A stretch of DNA of 64,000 nucleotides from Roseomonas sp. 18066 (GTDB taxonomy: Bacteria > Pseudomonadota > Alphaproteobacteria > Acetobacterales > Acetobacteraceae). Both the position numbers and the translations under genes were made by a program. The notes below the pieces were generated by a model, which was given only the letters and a program-made list of their open reading frames with translations, did not search any database and was not told the origin of the DNA. Positions 24,453-33,938 of the stretch are shown here, piece after piece (the stretch's first letter is position 1; every line of letters begins with the position of its first letter). The stretch covers positions 1 through 64,000 of the forward strand of contig NZ_CACSJM010000008.1 in assembly GCF_902706185.1 (NCBI RefSeq). Reading direction: 5' to 3'.

Positions 24453-24666
24453 GGCTTTCCTCGCTTCATGGGCAGTCTGGACCGCGCCGGCCGGCTTGGG
24501 AAGCGCCGGGCAGGCCCCGTTGACATTCTACCATTCTAGCATGCATCTTCCGCCTCAACAGAGGAACCCCGGGCGATACCGGGGCCGGAAGGGAAATTGT
24601 CCAGCACAATCGCCGCCCGTCCCGGCCCTGCCCGCCGTTCCAGACAATGGATTGGGAGCAACGGGC
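24453..24666. promoter_or_regulatory. Divergent region between IdnD-like and MFS genes
   Basis: 214 bp. TTGACA at 24520-24525 starts a locally AT-richer stretch with two copies of CATTCTA (complement TAGAATG, 24523-24538) that could be a promoter with a repeat operator. No gene recognised. Confidence 0.35.
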
Positions 24667-25923
24667 GTGTGGAAAAAGCGTCGACACCTGGTGGTCTTCC
24701 TGCTTTTTTTGGCAGGCATCATCAATTACATGGATCGGAGCGCGCTATCCATTGCGGCTCCCGCGGTTTCCGCTGACCTGGGTCTGACGCCGAGCCAGAT
24801 GGGGCTGATCTTCAGCAGCTTCTTCTTCGGCTATGCCATCTTCAACTTCATCGGCGGTTATCTGGCCGACCGGGCCGGGCCGCATCGGATCTTCTCCGCC
24901 TCGATGGGCGTCTGGTCGGTCTTCTGCGCGGCCACCGGCCTAGCCACCGGCTTCGTCTCGATGATGCTGATCCGCATCGGCTTCGGCGTCGGCGAGGGCC
25001 CCTTCTCGGCCACCGCCAACAAGGCGGTCAGCAACTGGTTCCCCCGGCGCGAGGCCGGCGGCGCCGTCGGCATCGCCAATGGCGGCACGCCGCTGGGCGG
25101 CGCCATCGCCGGGCCGCTGGTCGGCTTCTGCGTCGTGCAGTTTGGCTGGCGGTTTTCCTTCTTCGTCGTCGCCGCCATCGGGGTCGTCTGGCTGGTCTTC
25201 TGGATGTGGCTCGCCAGCAACGACCCGGCGACGGATCCGCGCGTCAGCGACGAGGAACGACGCGAGATCGCCGCCGACCGCCCGGCGCCGCTGGCGCAGG
25301 AGGGCGGCTCCGCTGGCGGGCTGACGCAGTATCTGCGCAACCCCGTCGTGCTGGCCACGGCCTTCGCCTTCTTCGGCTACAACTACATCCTGTTCTTCTT
25401 CCTGACCTGGTTCCCCAGCTACCTGACCATGGCGCGCGGCCTGTCGCTGCACGACATGAGCTTCGTCACCGTCATCCCCTGGCTGCTGGGCTGCATCGGC
25501 CTGATCGGCGGCGGCTTCCTGTCGGATGCCATCTACCGCCGCACCGGCGATGCGCTGTTCTCGCGCAAGATCGTGCTGAGCACATGCCTCGGCATCGCGG
25601 CTGTCGCCATCATCGTCGCCGGCTTCATGACCACGGCCACCAGCGCCGTCGCCCTGGTCGCCATCACCGTCTGCGCGCTGTACCTGACGGGCAGCATCTA
25701 CTGGGCGATCGTGCAGGACACTGTGCCGGCCAACCATGTCGGCGGCGTGGGCGGCTTCATCCACGGCCTGGCCAATACCGCCGGCATCATCGGCCCTGCG
25801 GTCACCGGCTACATGGTGCAGACCACCGGCTCCTTCACCAGCGCCTTCATCCTGGCGGGTGGCATCGCGGTGCTCGGCGTCATCGCCGTGCTGATCTTCG
25901 TCCGGCCCGCCCGCGCGGCCTGA
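24667..25923 (+). CDS. MFS transporter, hexuronate/anion:cation symporter type
   Basis: 418 aa with 12 hydrophobic segments. The signature of the ACS family is present: FLAGIINYMDRSALSIAAP in helix 1, GYLADRAGPHRIF in loop 2-3, RIGFGVGEGPFSATANKAVSNWFPRREAGGAVGIANGGTPLGGAI around helices 4-5. Members import hexuronates, glucarate or similar acids with protons. Position next to uxu/idn genes supports sugar-acid uptake. GTG at 24667 has GGGAG 8 nt upstream and gives the usual N-terminus (VWKKRRHLVVF); the longer frame starting 24541 adds an unlikely Pro-rich leader. Confidence 0.92.
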   Translation: MWKKRRHLVVFLLFLAGIINYMDRSALSIAAPAVSADLGLTPSQMGLIFSSFFFGYAIFNFIGGYLADRAGPHRIFSASMGVWSVFCAATGLATGFVSMMLIRIGFGVGEGPFSATANKAVSNWFPRREAGGAVGIANGGTPLGGAIAGPLVGFCVVQFGWRFSFFVVAAIGVVWLVFWMWLASNDPATDPRVSDEERREIAADRPAPLAQEGGSAGGLTQYLRNPVVLATAFAFFGYNYILFFFLTWFPSYLTMARGLSLHDMSFVTVIPWLLGCIGLIGGGFLSDAIYRRTGDALFSRKIVLSTCLGIAAVAIIVAGFMTTATSAVALVAITVCALYLTGSIYWAIVQDTVPANHVGGVGGFIHGLANTAGIIGPAVTGYMVQTTGSFTSAFILAGGIAVLGVIAVLIFVRPARAA

Positions 25924-25975
25924 CGGCTTGCATGGCGCGGCGCTTCCGGCTTCAACCGAGGGCGGAGGCCGCGCC

Positions 25976-26842
25976 ATGCAGGAAACGCCCATCACCTTGA
26001 CGCGCGACGGCGCGCAGCTCGACATCGCCCCCCTCGGCGCCGAGCCGCGACGCTGGCGCATCGGCGGCCAGGATCTTCTGTGGAACGGCGACCCGGCCTT
26101 CTGGCCCAAGGTCTCGCCGGTGCTGTTTCCGGTCGTCGGCTGGTGCCGCGGCGCGCAGATCCGCCATGACGGCCGCGCCTATCCGATGGGCGTGCATGGC
26201 TTCGCCGCACACGCTTGCTTCGACGTCACGCAGCGCAGCGAGGACAGCGTCACGCTGCGGCTGCAGGACAGCGAGGACAGCCGCGCGGCCTTCCCCTTCG
26301 CCTTCGACCTGACATTGCGCTACCGGCTGAGGCCAAACGGTTTCTCGGCCCGCTTCACCATCCGCAATCCGGGCTGCTCGCCGCTGCCCTACGCGGTCGG
26401 ACTGCATCCAGGATTTTTAGCCGATCTCGACATCGCTTGCGCGCGGCTGAGTTTTTCGAAACCCGAGATTCCGTCCGTCCCCGTCATCGCGCCAGGTGGC
26501 TTGTTCTCGAACCAGCGCCGTCCGGTACCCCTGACCGGCACGGAACTTCCGGTCACGCCGGCGCTTGTTGCCCAGGAAGCCGTGTGCTTTCTCGATCTCG
26601 ACAGCCGCAGCCTTCGATTCGACAATGGCGCGCGCGGCAGGATCAGCCTGCGGATGCACGACATGCCGCATCTGGCGCTGTGGTCGCCGCCCGGCGCACC
26701 GTTTCTGTGCCTCGAATCCTGGACCGGACATGGCGACCCCGTCGGCTTCACCGGCGAGATCAGCCAGAAGCCGTCGATGCGCCTGCTGCCGCCAGGTGGC
26801 GAGTCGCGACATCTGGTCAGCTTCGGCTTCCGTCCCCGCTGA
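25976..26842 (+). CDS. Aldose 1-epimerase family protein
   Basis: 288 aa, beta-sandwich of the galactose mutarotase-like superfamily (LacX/YihR type rather than GalM). Key elements: FWPKVSPVLFPVVGWCRG, MGVHGFAAHACFDV (His), VGLHPGF (His) and a late Glu in GFTGEISQKPS. It would interconvert anomers of a sugar taken up by the adjacent MFS or processed by the dehydrogenase. It follows the transporter gene by about 50 nt. Confidence 0.87.
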   Translation: MQETPITLTRDGAQLDIAPLGAEPRRWRIGGQDLLWNGDPAFWPKVSPVLFPVVGWCRGAQIRHDGRAYPMGVHGFAAHACFDVTQRSEDSVTLRLQDSEDSRAAFPFAFDLTLRYRLRPNGFSARFTIRNPGCSPLPYAVGLHPGFLADLDIACARLSFSKPEIPSVPVIAPGGLFSNQRRPVPLTGTELPVTPALVAQEAVCFLDLDSRSLRFDNGARGRISLRMHDMPHLALWSPPGAPFLCLESWTGHGDPVGFTGEISQKPSMRLLPPGGESRHLVSFGFRPR

Positions 26843-26851
26843 GCACGCGAT

Positions 26852-28030
26852 CTATCGCAACAGGTCCTCCAGCGCGCGGCCGAGCAGCGGCCCGGCCGCG
26901 CCGATCATGCCGCGCCCGGCGCTGAGCGGCGCATGCTGCAAAGGCGGCGGCGGCATCGCTTCCATCAGCCCCTCGGCACGGAACAGCGCCTCGAACTCGG
27001 CCCAGAATCGCGCATTGCCCATCAGCGGGCTGCTGAGGATGACACGAGCCGGGAACAGGATCCGGCACAGATTGGCCAGCGCCTGCGCCACCTCCGCCGC
27101 CGCGCGGCGCAGCGCCGGCACCGCCATCAGGTCGAGGTGGCGCAATTGCTCCAGCAGCGCATCCTCGTCATCGGCGAGTGCCGGCCAGCGCCGGCGCAGC
27201 AGCGGCAGCAGCGACCACAGCGCGGCCACCGTCTCCAGGCAGCCCTCGCCGCCGCAGCCGCAGCGCTGGCCGGCGGCGGCGGCGATGCGCCAGTGACCGA
27301 TCTCGCCAAAGGGCCCGCCCGCGACACCGAAGGGCTCGCCGGCGACGGCATAAGCCATGCCGATGCCCCAGCCCCAATGCAGCAGCACGGCGCCTCCGGC
27401 ATAGGCTGAAGGCTCGGCCAGGGCGCGCGCACGCAGCTCGGCATCGAGCTGGCGCACGACCTGCACCGGCCCGGCGACCGGTTCGATCGCGGCAGCGATA
27501 TCGAGATGCCGCATGCGCGGCCAACGTGACGAAATCAGCCACAGCCGCCGCCCGACATCGACCACGCCGGAGATGCAGACCACGGTCCCCGCATGCGCCA
27601 TGCCGCGCGGCGCCATCGCCTTCAGCCGCCCGGCCAGCGCCGCCAGGGCTGCACCCAGCGCCGCATTGTCGGCTTCGGCTGCCACCGGCAGCACCTCGCG
27701 GCCGATCTCCTGTCCGGCCAGGTCGAGCAGCACGCCGACGAAGGCGCGGCTGGCCACATGGATCACCGCGACGCCGAGCCGCCGCGCATTCAGCACCAGC
27801 CGTGCCGCCGGCCGGCCGCGGCCGAGCTTCTCGCCGGAGGCCTCCAGCACCAGGCGCCGCTGCACCAGCTCGGCGACGCAGCGCGACGCGGTGGTGGAGC
27901 GCAGCCCCAGCTGCTCCACCATCTCCGGTCGCGAGCTCAGCCGGCCACCGGCCAGCGCCGCCAGCACACGGGCGCGGTCGCGGGCAGCGGGCTCCTCGAA
28001 GCGGGCTTCGTCAGGCATGGCAAGCATCAT
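26852..28030 (-). CDS. ROK family transcriptional regulator (NagC/Mlc-like)
   Basis: About 392 aa. N-terminal winged HTH (RLSSRPEMVEQLGLRSTTASRCVAELVQRRLV) is fused to a ROK sugar-kinase-like domain with the zinc-binding pattern GHWRI ... QRCGCGGEGCLET; the ATP site is degenerate as in regulators. Divergent from nagBA, so it probably represses the amino-sugar operon and is released by GlcNAc-6-P or a related sugar. GAAGG is well spaced for ATG 28030. ATG 28072 in frame would overlap the palindrome at 28071 and has no ribosome site. Confidence 0.9.
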   Translation of the reverse strand: MMLAMPDEARFEEPAARDRARVLAALAGGRLSSRPEMVEQLGLRSTTASRCVAELVQRRLVLEASGEKLGRGRPAARLVLNARRLGVAVIHVASRAFVGVLLDLAGQEIGREVLPVAAEADNAALGAALAALAGRLKAMAPRGMAHAGTVVCISGVVDVGRRLWLISSRWPRMRHLDIAAAIEPVAGPVQVVRQLDAELRARALAEPSAYAGGAVLLHWGWGIGMAYAVAGEPFGVAGGPFGEIGHWRIAAAAGQRCGCGGEGCLETVAALWSLLPLLRRRWPALADDEDALLEQLRHLDLMAVPALRRAAAEVAQALANLCRILFPARVILSSPLMGNARFWAEFEALFRAEGLMEAMPPPPLQHAPLSAGRGMIGAAGPLLGRALEDLLR

Positions 28031-28070
28031 GGGCGGCCCTTCGGCGGCACCCGGATAATTATGAACATCC

Positions 28071-28081
28071 ATTTTCAAAAT
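28071..28081. promoter_or_regulatory. Candidate ROK operator upstream of nagB
   Basis: The palindrome ATTTTCAAAAT is followed by TCAATTGCAA in an AT-rich island of an otherwise GC-rich region, 80 nt upstream of nagB. NagC/Mlc sites are AT-rich with TTC/GAA half sites, which this resembles. Confidence 0.4.
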
Positions 28082-28161
28082 TCAATTGCAACGGATCTGA
28101 TTCCCTGGCCTGATCCTATCCTGCCTTGTGAAACGCTGTCTCGATCGGAACGTCCAGCACC

Positions 28162-28917
28162 ATGATCGATGTCCGGATATGCGCCGACGCCGCGGCGCTC
28201 GGCCAGGCCTCCGCCGAGCTCGGGGCCGCCACGCTGCGCGCCGCCCTGGCCAAGCACGGCGAGGCCTGCATCGTCGTGGCGACCGGCGCCAGCCAGTTCG
28301 CCATGCTGGCCGCGCTGACCGCCGCGCCGGGAATCGACTGGCGCCGCGTCACCGCCTTCCATCTCGATGAATATGTCGGGCTGCCGGAAAGCCACCCGGC
28401 CAGCTTCCGCGGCTATCTGCGGCAGCGCTTCCTGGCGCCGCTCGGCGATGCGCCGGCTTTCCACCCGGTGGAGGGCGATGCGCCCGACCCGGCGGCGGAA
28501 GCGCTTCGGCTGAACGCGCTGCTGCGCGGCCGGCGGGTCGATCTCTGCTTTGCCGGCATCGGCGAGAATTGCCACCTGGCCTTCAACGATCCGCCAGCCG
28601 ATTTCGATACCGAAGATCCGTATATCGTGGTGACGCTGGACGAGGGCTGCCGCCGCCAGCAGCTCGGCGAGGGCTGGTTCCCGACGCTGGAGGCGGTGCC
28701 GCGCCAGGCCATCTCGATGAGCGTGCGGCAGATCCTGCGCGCCGAAAAGATTATCCTGACGACGCCGGACCAGCGCAAGGCGGCGGCCGTGCGCGACGCG
28801 CTGGAAGGGCCGGTGACGCCGCTGCACCCCGCCTCGATCCTGCAGGGGCATGCCGACACCACGATCTTCCTCGATCCCGCTTCGTCTTCGCTGCTGCAGG
28901 GCACGGGGGCCGCGTGA
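28162..28917 (+). CDS. nagB: Glucosamine-6-phosphate deaminase
   Basis: 251 aa. Converts glucosamine-6-phosphate to fructose-6-phosphate and ammonia. Visible: phosphate-binding [22 protein letters not shown] (catalytic Asp), and [21 protein letters not shown], a variant of the usual GIGxDGHIAFNEP in which the DG is EN-C. The variant is found in some NagB-like isomerases, so the exact amino-sugar phosphate is not certain. GTGA overlap with nagA shows coupling. Confidence 0.9.
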   Translation: MIDVRICADAAALGQASAELGAATLRAALAKHGEACIVVATGASQFAMLAALTAAPGIDWRRVTAFHLDEYVGLPESHPASFRGYLRQRFLAPLGDAPAFHPVEGDAPDPAAEALRLNALLRGRRVDLCFAGIGENCHLAFNDPPADFDTEDPYIVVTLDEGCRRQQLGEGWFPTLEAVPRQAISMSVRQILRAEKIILTTPDQRKAAAVRDALEGPVTPLHPASILQGHADTTIFLDPASSSLLQGTGAA

Positions 28918-29951
28918 TCTCCGCCGGGCTGGTCGACCTGCAGGTCAATGGCTTCGCCGGCGTCGACTTCAACGCCGGAACGGCGCTGACGACGACCGCG
29001 ATGACGCAGGCGCTGGACGCGCTGCTGGCGACCGGCGTCACCTGCCTGCTGCCGACCATCATCACCGCCGATGAAGCGTCCTTGCGGACACGCTTCGACG
29101 CGCTGGATGAAGCGATCGAAGAAAGCCCGCTCGGCGCGCTGATGTGCCCCGGCTATCACCTCGAGGGCCCCTTCCTCAACCCGGCGCCGGGCTACGCCGG
29201 CTGTCATCCGCCCGCGGTGATGCAGCCGCCGGATTACGCGCTGGTGGAACGGCTGGAGGCCGGGCTGAAGCGCCCGATCCTGCTGATCACCATCGCCGCC
29301 GAATTGCCCGGCGCCGATTCTTTCATCCGCCGCGCCCGCGCAGCGGGGAAGCTGGTCGCCATTGGCCATAGCGCCGCCGATTTCGCGGCCGTCCAAGCCG
29401 CGGCCGAGGCGGGTGCAGTCCTGGCCACGCATCTCGGCAACGGGCTGCCGCAGGCATTGCCGAAGCTGGCCAATCCGATCTTCGCCCAGCTCGCCGAAGA
29501 TCGCCTGGCGGTCAGTCTGATCGCCGACGGCATCCACCTGCCGCCGCCCGCGCTGAAAGTGCTGCTGCGCGCCGCTGGCGAGCGCGCCATCCTCGTCACC
29601 GACGCGGTCGCCGCCGCGGCCGCGCCACCCGGGCTCTATGATTTCGCCGGCATGCAGGTGGAGCGCGACGCGGCCGGCGCGGTGCGGCTGCCGGGGCAGG
29701 TCTCGCTGGCGGGGTCGGGGCTGTGCCTCGATGCCGCGCTGCGCAACCTGCTTGGCTGGGGCTTCGCCGATGCCGCCGCGGCGCTGGCCATGGCCTCCAC
29801 CCGCCCCGCCGCCCTGCTGCGCCCGGCGCTGGCCGCGCGCGGCATCACGCTGCCGGGCTCGGAACTTCGCTGGGATGACGGGCTGCATCTTCGCAGCCTG
29901 CGCCTCGGCCCGATCGAACGCGCCTACCCTGCCCCACTCCCTGGAGAATGA
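28914..29951 (+). CDS. nagA: N-acetylglucosamine-6-phosphate deacetylase, short N-terminus
   Basis: 345 aa starting at GTG 28914, which overlaps the nagB stop. Metal and substrate motifs are present: [26 protein letters not shown] (metal Glu), AIGHSAADF (His), [10 protein letters not shown] (His), VTDAVAAAA (catalytic Asp). It begins directly at the strand that in other NagA proteins follows a roughly 50-residue N-terminal beta segment, so half of the small beta-sandwich domain is missing. The start cannot be moved upstream without deep overlap with nagB. Confidence 0.9.
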   Translation: MISAGLVDLQVNGFAGVDFNAGTALTTTAMTQALDALLATGVTCLLPTIITADEASLRTRFDALDEAIEESPLGALMCPGYHLEGPFLNPAPGYAGCHPPAVMQPPDYALVERLEAGLKRPILLITIAAELPGADSFIRRARAAGKLVAIGHSAADFAAVQAAAEAGAVLATHLGNGLPQALPKLANPIFAQLAEDRLAVSLIADGIHLPPPALKVLLRAAGERAILVTDAVAAAAAPPGLYDFAGMQVERDAAGAVRLPGQVSLAGSGLCLDAALRNLLGWGFADAAAALAMASTRPAALLRPALAARGITLPGSELRWDDGLHLRSLRLGPIERAYPAPLPGE

Positions 29952-29953
29952 CG

Positions 29954-31153
29954 ATGTCGCATGACCGCATTGCTCTGCCTGTGCCGCGCCGCCGGGTCAT
30001 CGGCGGCCTCGCTGCCGTGGCCGCCGGCGGGCTCGCCGGCCCCGCCCGCGCCGCCTCGCCGCCGCTGCCGCAAAGCCCTGTCGCCATCACCATCATGGAT
30101 GTCGGCGGCGCGCTGGCGCTGATGCAGAAGGCCTTCGAGGATTATCGCGCCGCCAATCCGCGCCTGGTCTCGCGCATCACTTTCGTCAAGGCGCCGGCGC
30201 CGGAGCTGGCCGGCAAGATCAAGGCGCAGCAGGATGCCGGCCGCGCCGATATCGACCTGGTGCTGACCGGCAGCGACGGGCTCGCCGCCGGCCTCAGCCT
30301 CGACCTCTGGCGCAAGATCCTGCCTGATTTCGACGACAAGTTCCCGAAGATCGAGGAGAATTACGAACCCGCCGCGCTGAACCTGCATCGCGCGCAGGGC
30401 GCCGGCTTCGGCGTGGTGATGAACTACTACCCCTCCGGCCCGCTGCTGGAATATGCCGCCGACCGCGTGCCGCAGGTGCCGCAGACCGCCGAGGACCTGC
30501 TTGGCTGGGCGCGCGCGCATCCCGGCCGCTTCATGTATGCGCGGCCGAGCAATTCCGGCCCGGGCCGCACCTTCATGATGGGCCTGCCCTATATCCTGGG
30601 CGACAAGGACCCGATGGACCCGGTCAATGGCTGGGACAAGACCTGGTCCTATCTGCAGGAACTGGGAAAATTCATCGACTCCTATCCGGCCGGCACGGGT
30701 GCCACGATGAAGGAGTTCGGCGAGGGCTCGCGCGACATCATCGTGACCACGACAGGCTGGGACATCAATCCGCGCGCGCTGGGCATCGTGCCGAAGGAAG
30801 CCAGGATCGCGACGATCAAGGGCTTTCACTGGGTCTCCGACGCCTTCTTCATGTGCGTGCCGAAGGGCATTCCCGATCCGCGCATGGCGGTGGTGCTGGA
30901 CATGATGGCCTTCGTGCTGAAGCCGGAGATGCAGGCCTATTCCTATGACGAAGGCTATCTCTATCCCGGCCCCGCGGTGCGCAACGTCCCCGTCAGCATG
31001 GCCCCGCCGCGCAGCCAGGAGGTCATCGCCGAATTCGGCCGCCCGGAGTATGCTGATCTGATCGCCAACAATCCGATCGAGCTGCCGCTGAAGCCCGACC
31101 AGATGGTGCTGGCCTTCCGCCGCTGGGACCAGCTCGTCGGCGCGCGGCGCTGA
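29954..31153 (+). CDS. ABC transporter substrate-binding protein, family 1 / PotD-like
   Basis: 399 aa. Tat-like leader PRRRVIGGLAAVAAGGLAGPARAA, then a periplasmic binding fold (ITIMDVGGALALMQKAFEDYRAANP, GKIKAQQDAGRADIDLVLTGSDGLAAGL). It is the first of four coupled importer genes behind nagBA. By operon context it should bring in an amino sugar or related N-containing sugar; by fold it is nearer to polyamine/iron/phosphonate binders. GGAG is correctly spaced for ATG 29954; ATG 29948 overlaps the nagA stop and is the alternative. Confidence 0.9.
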   Translation: MSHDRIALPVPRRRVIGGLAAVAAGGLAGPARAASPPLPQSPVAITIMDVGGALALMQKAFEDYRAANPRLVSRITFVKAPAPELAGKIKAQQDAGRADIDLVLTGSDGLAAGLSLDLWRKILPDFDDKFPKIEENYEPAALNLHRAQGAGFGVVMNYYPSGPLLEYAADRVPQVPQTAEDLLGWARAHPGRFMYARPSNSGPGRTFMMGLPYILGDKDPMDPVNGWDKTWSYLQELGKFIDSYPAGTGATMKEFGEGSRDIIVTTTGWDINPRALGIVPKEARIATIKGFHWVSDAFFMCVPKGIPDPRMAVVLDMMAFVLKPEMQAYSYDEGYLYPGPAVRNVPVSMAPPRSQEVIAEFGRPEYADLIANNPIELPLKPDQMVLAFRRWDQLVGARR

Positions 31154-32229
31154 TGGGCGTGGCGACCCGCCCCGCTTTCGGCACGCTGCGGCTCGACGGG
31201 CTGCAGCGCGACTTCGGCGCGCTCAACGCGCTGAAGGGCCTCGACCTGACGATCCGCCAGGGCGAGTTCATCGCGCTGCTCGGCCCCTCGGGCTGCGGCA
31301 AGTCCACGGCCTTGAACTGCATCGCCGGGCTGCTGCCGCTGACCGGCGGCAGCATCTGGCTGGATGACCGCCGCATCGACACGCTGCGCCCGGAAGAGCG
31401 CGGCTTCGGCATGGTGTTCCAGAACTACGCGCTGTTCCCGCATCTGACGGCGCGGCGCAACATCGGCTTCGGGCTGCGCATGCGCGGCGTGGCGAAGCCG
31501 GAGCTCGACCGCCGGGTGGACGCCGCCATCGCCATGGTCCGGCTGGAATCGCAGTCGGAAAAACTGCCAGGGCAGATGTCGGGCGGCCAGCAGCAGCGCG
31601 TCGCCATCGCGCGGGCCGTCGTCGTCGAGCCGCCGCTGGTGCTGATGGACGAGCCGCTGTCCAACCTCGACGCCAAGCTGCGCATCGAGATGCGGCAGGA
31701 GATCCGCCGCATCCACAACCAGCTCGGCACCACCACCGTCTATGTCACGCATGACCAGGAGGAGGCGCTGTCGCTGGCCGACCGCATCGTCGTGCTGCGC
31801 GACGGGCGCATCCGCCAGGTTGGCGCGCCGGAGGAGCTCTACGCCCGGCCGGCGCATCTCGATGTCGCCGAGTTCATGGGCTATCGCACACGGCTCGCAG
31901 GCCGCATCCTGGCGCGCGACGGCGCATTTCTGACCGTCGATCTCGGCTTCGGCCAGCTGCAGGGCGTCGAGGCGGCGCCGATCGCCGGCGACACGGCGCT
32001 GCTGGCGCTGCGCCCCGACGACCTGCAGCCCGTCGCCGACAGCGCGCCGCATCTGCTGGCCTGCGTCGAGGCCGTCGAATTCATCGGTCGCGAATTCCAT
32101 GGCGTGGCGCGCAGCGCGCAGGGCGACGCGCTGCATTTCCGCGCGACCGCGCGGCCGGCGCTCGGCGAGATGCTCTGCCTCGGCGCCGATCCGCAGCGCG
32201 TGCTGGCCTATCCGGACGCGCAGCCATGA
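31153..32229 (+). CDS. ABC transporter ATP-binding protein (PotA-like)
   Basis: 358 aa. Walker A GPSGCGKST, Q-loop FQNYALFPH, signature SGGQQQR, Walker B VLMDEPLSNLD and H-loop VTHD are all intact, followed by a C-terminal TOBE-type domain. It energises the two permeases encoded next. Starts within the stop of the SBP gene (TGATG) and its own stop overlaps the first permease (ATGA). Confidence 0.95.
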   Translation: MGVATRPAFGTLRLDGLQRDFGALNALKGLDLTIRQGEFIALLGPSGCGKSTALNCIAGLLPLTGGSIWLDDRRIDTLRPEERGFGMVFQNYALFPHLTARRNIGFGLRMRGVAKPELDRRVDAAIAMVRLESQSEKLPGQMSGGQQQRVAIARAVVVEPPLVLMDEPLSNLDAKLRIEMRQEIRRIHNQLGTTTVYVTHDQEEALSLADRIVVLRDGRIRQVGAPEELYARPAHLDVAEFMGYRTRLAGRILARDGAFLTVDLGFGQLQGVEAAPIAGDTALLALRPDDLQPVADSAPHLLACVEAVEFIGREFHGVARSAQGDALHFRATARPALGEMLCLGADPQRVLAYPDAQP

Positions 32230-33095
32230 CCAGCCGCGAAAGGCTCGCGGCGCGCGGCGTCGATGGCGTCACGCTGCTGGTGCTGCCGGCGGTCGCGCTG
32301 CTGGTGCTGCTTTTCGTCTATCCCTTCCTCTACGGCCTGTTCCTATCGTTTCGGCCGAAGGACGGGTCGCTGCTGGGCAATTACGCGCGCTTCTTCGACG
32401 ATCCCTTCTTCCGCGACACCATCTGGGTGACGATGCGGCTGGCGCTGCCGGTGACGCTGCTGAACCTGCTGCTGGCCCTGCCGATCGCGCTGCGCGTCCG
32501 CCACCTGCGGCGGCAGCGGCTGCTGATCACCGTGCTGGTGCTGCCGATCACGCTGGGCACCGTGCTGGTCTCGGAAGGCATGCTCAATTACTTCGGGCCG
32601 CAGGGCTGGTTCAGCCGCACGCTGATGCTGCTGGGCGTCATCAGCGCGCCGGTGAAGCTGGTGCAGAGCTACACCGGCGTCTTCCTGTCGCTGCTGATCA
32701 CCGGCTTCCCCTTCACCTTCCTGCTGACGCTGTCCTATGTCACCGGCATCGATCCGGCGCTGGAGCAGGCGGGCGCCACGCTCGGCGCCGGCCCCGCGCG
32801 CCGCTTCCGCCACGTGCTGCTGCCGCTGCTGCTGCCGGGCCTGGCCATCACCTTCTGCCTGTCCTTCGTGCAGGCCTATTCGGTGCTGCCCTCGGCGGTG
32901 CTGGTGGGCGATCCCAGCCGGGCGACGCGGGTCATCTCCATCGCCGCCTACCAGGCCGCCATCGAGGAATACGACTATGCCATGGCCTCCACCGTGGCGC
33001 TGATCATGGGGGCGACGCAGCTGGCCGTGGTGGGCATGGCGCTGGGGCTGCGCGGGCTGCTCTATCGCGGCCCCGCCGGCGGCGCGAAAGGCTGA
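32226..33095 (+). CDS. ABC transporter permease (PotB-like)
   Basis: 289 aa, six hydrophobic segments. The EAA loop reads GIDPALEQAGATLGAGPARRFRHVLLPLLLPG, as in binding-protein-dependent permeases. It is preceded by a long helix 1 (VTLLVLPAVALLVLLFVYPFLYGLFLSF). Forms a heterodimer with the next gene product. Confidence 0.93.
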   Translation: MTSRERLAARGVDGVTLLVLPAVALLVLLFVYPFLYGLFLSFRPKDGSLLGNYARFFDDPFFRDTIWVTMRLALPVTLLNLLLALPIALRVRHLRRQRLLITVLVLPITLGTVLVSEGMLNYFGPQGWFSRTLMLLGVISAPVKLVQSYTGVFLSLLITGFPFTFLLTLSYVTGIDPALEQAGATLGAGPARRFRHVLLPLLLPGLAITFCLSFVQAYSVLPSAVLVGDPSRATRVISIAAYQAAIEEYDYAMASTVALIMGATQLAVVGMALGLRGLLYRGPAGGAKG

Positions 33096-33100
33096 GCCGG

Positions 33101-33931
33101 ATGCGCCGCACCCTGATTGACCGGCTCTGGTCCACCGCGCTGTGGACGCTGGTGGGCTTCTTCATCGTCAACCTGCTGGCGTTGATCGGCACCGTCGTGG
33201 TCAGCTCCTTCGCCACGCGCTGGCTGCGCAGCTGGCTGCCGGCCGACTGGACGCTGCGCTGGTATGCCGCCGCCTGGAACGAGTTCCAGCTGGGCGACGT
33301 GCTGCTGACCACCTTCCAGGTGGTGCTCGCCGTGGTCGCGCTGTCGGCGATCTTCGGCGTGCCGGCGGCCTATGCCCTGGCGCGGCGCGACTTCCCGGGC
33401 AAGCGGCTGGCGATGCTGCTGCTGCTGCTGCCCATGCTGGTGCCGCCGGTGACCTATGGCATCCCGCTGGCGACGGTGCTGTACCAGACCGGGCTGGGCG
33501 GCAGCATGGCCGGCGTGATCCTGGCCAATCTGGTGCCCAGCATCCCCTTCGTCGTGCTGGTGATGATCCCCTTCATCGAGCAGATCGACCCGCGCATCGA
33601 GGCCGCCGCCCGCGTCTTCGGCGCCGGCACGGGGCGGCTGTTCGTGCATGTGCTGCTGCCGCTGCTGGCGCCCGGCGTCATGGCGGCGCTGCTGCTGGTG
33701 CTGGTGCGCACCATCGCCATGTTCGAGCTGACCTTCCTGACCGCGGGCCCGACCAGCCAGACGCTGGTGGTGGCGCTCTACTACGCGGTCTTCGCCTCGG
33801 GCGTGCGGGCGGTGCAGTCGATCGACGCCATGGCGGTGATCTACATGGGCGTGACGCTGGTCTGGCTGCTGATCGCGCTGCGCTTCGTCAACCCGACCCA
33901 GCTGGTCGGGCGGTCGAAGCGCAGCGGCTGA
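33101..33931 (+). CDS. ABC transporter permease (PotC-like)
   Basis: 276 aa, six hydrophobic segments. EAA loop: QIDPRIEAAARVFGAGTGRLFVHVLLPLLAPG. Starts 5 nt after the first permease gene; the ATG at 33101 follows GAGCCGG. Second half of the membrane channel of the importer. Confidence 0.93.
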   Translation: MRRTLIDRLWSTALWTLVGFFIVNLLALIGTVVVSSFATRWLRSWLPADWTLRWYAAAWNEFQLGDVLLTTFQVVLAVVALSAIFGVPAAYALARRDFPGKRLAMLLLLLPMLVPPVTYGIPLATVLYQTGLGGSMAGVILANLVPSIPFVVLVMIPFIEQIDPRIEAAARVFGAGTGRLFVHVLLPLLAPGVMAALLLVLVRTIAMFELTFLTAGPTSQTLVVALYYAVFASGVRAVQSIDAMAVIYMGVTLVWLLIALRFVNPTQLVGRSKRSG

Positions 33932-33938
33932 AGCCGTC

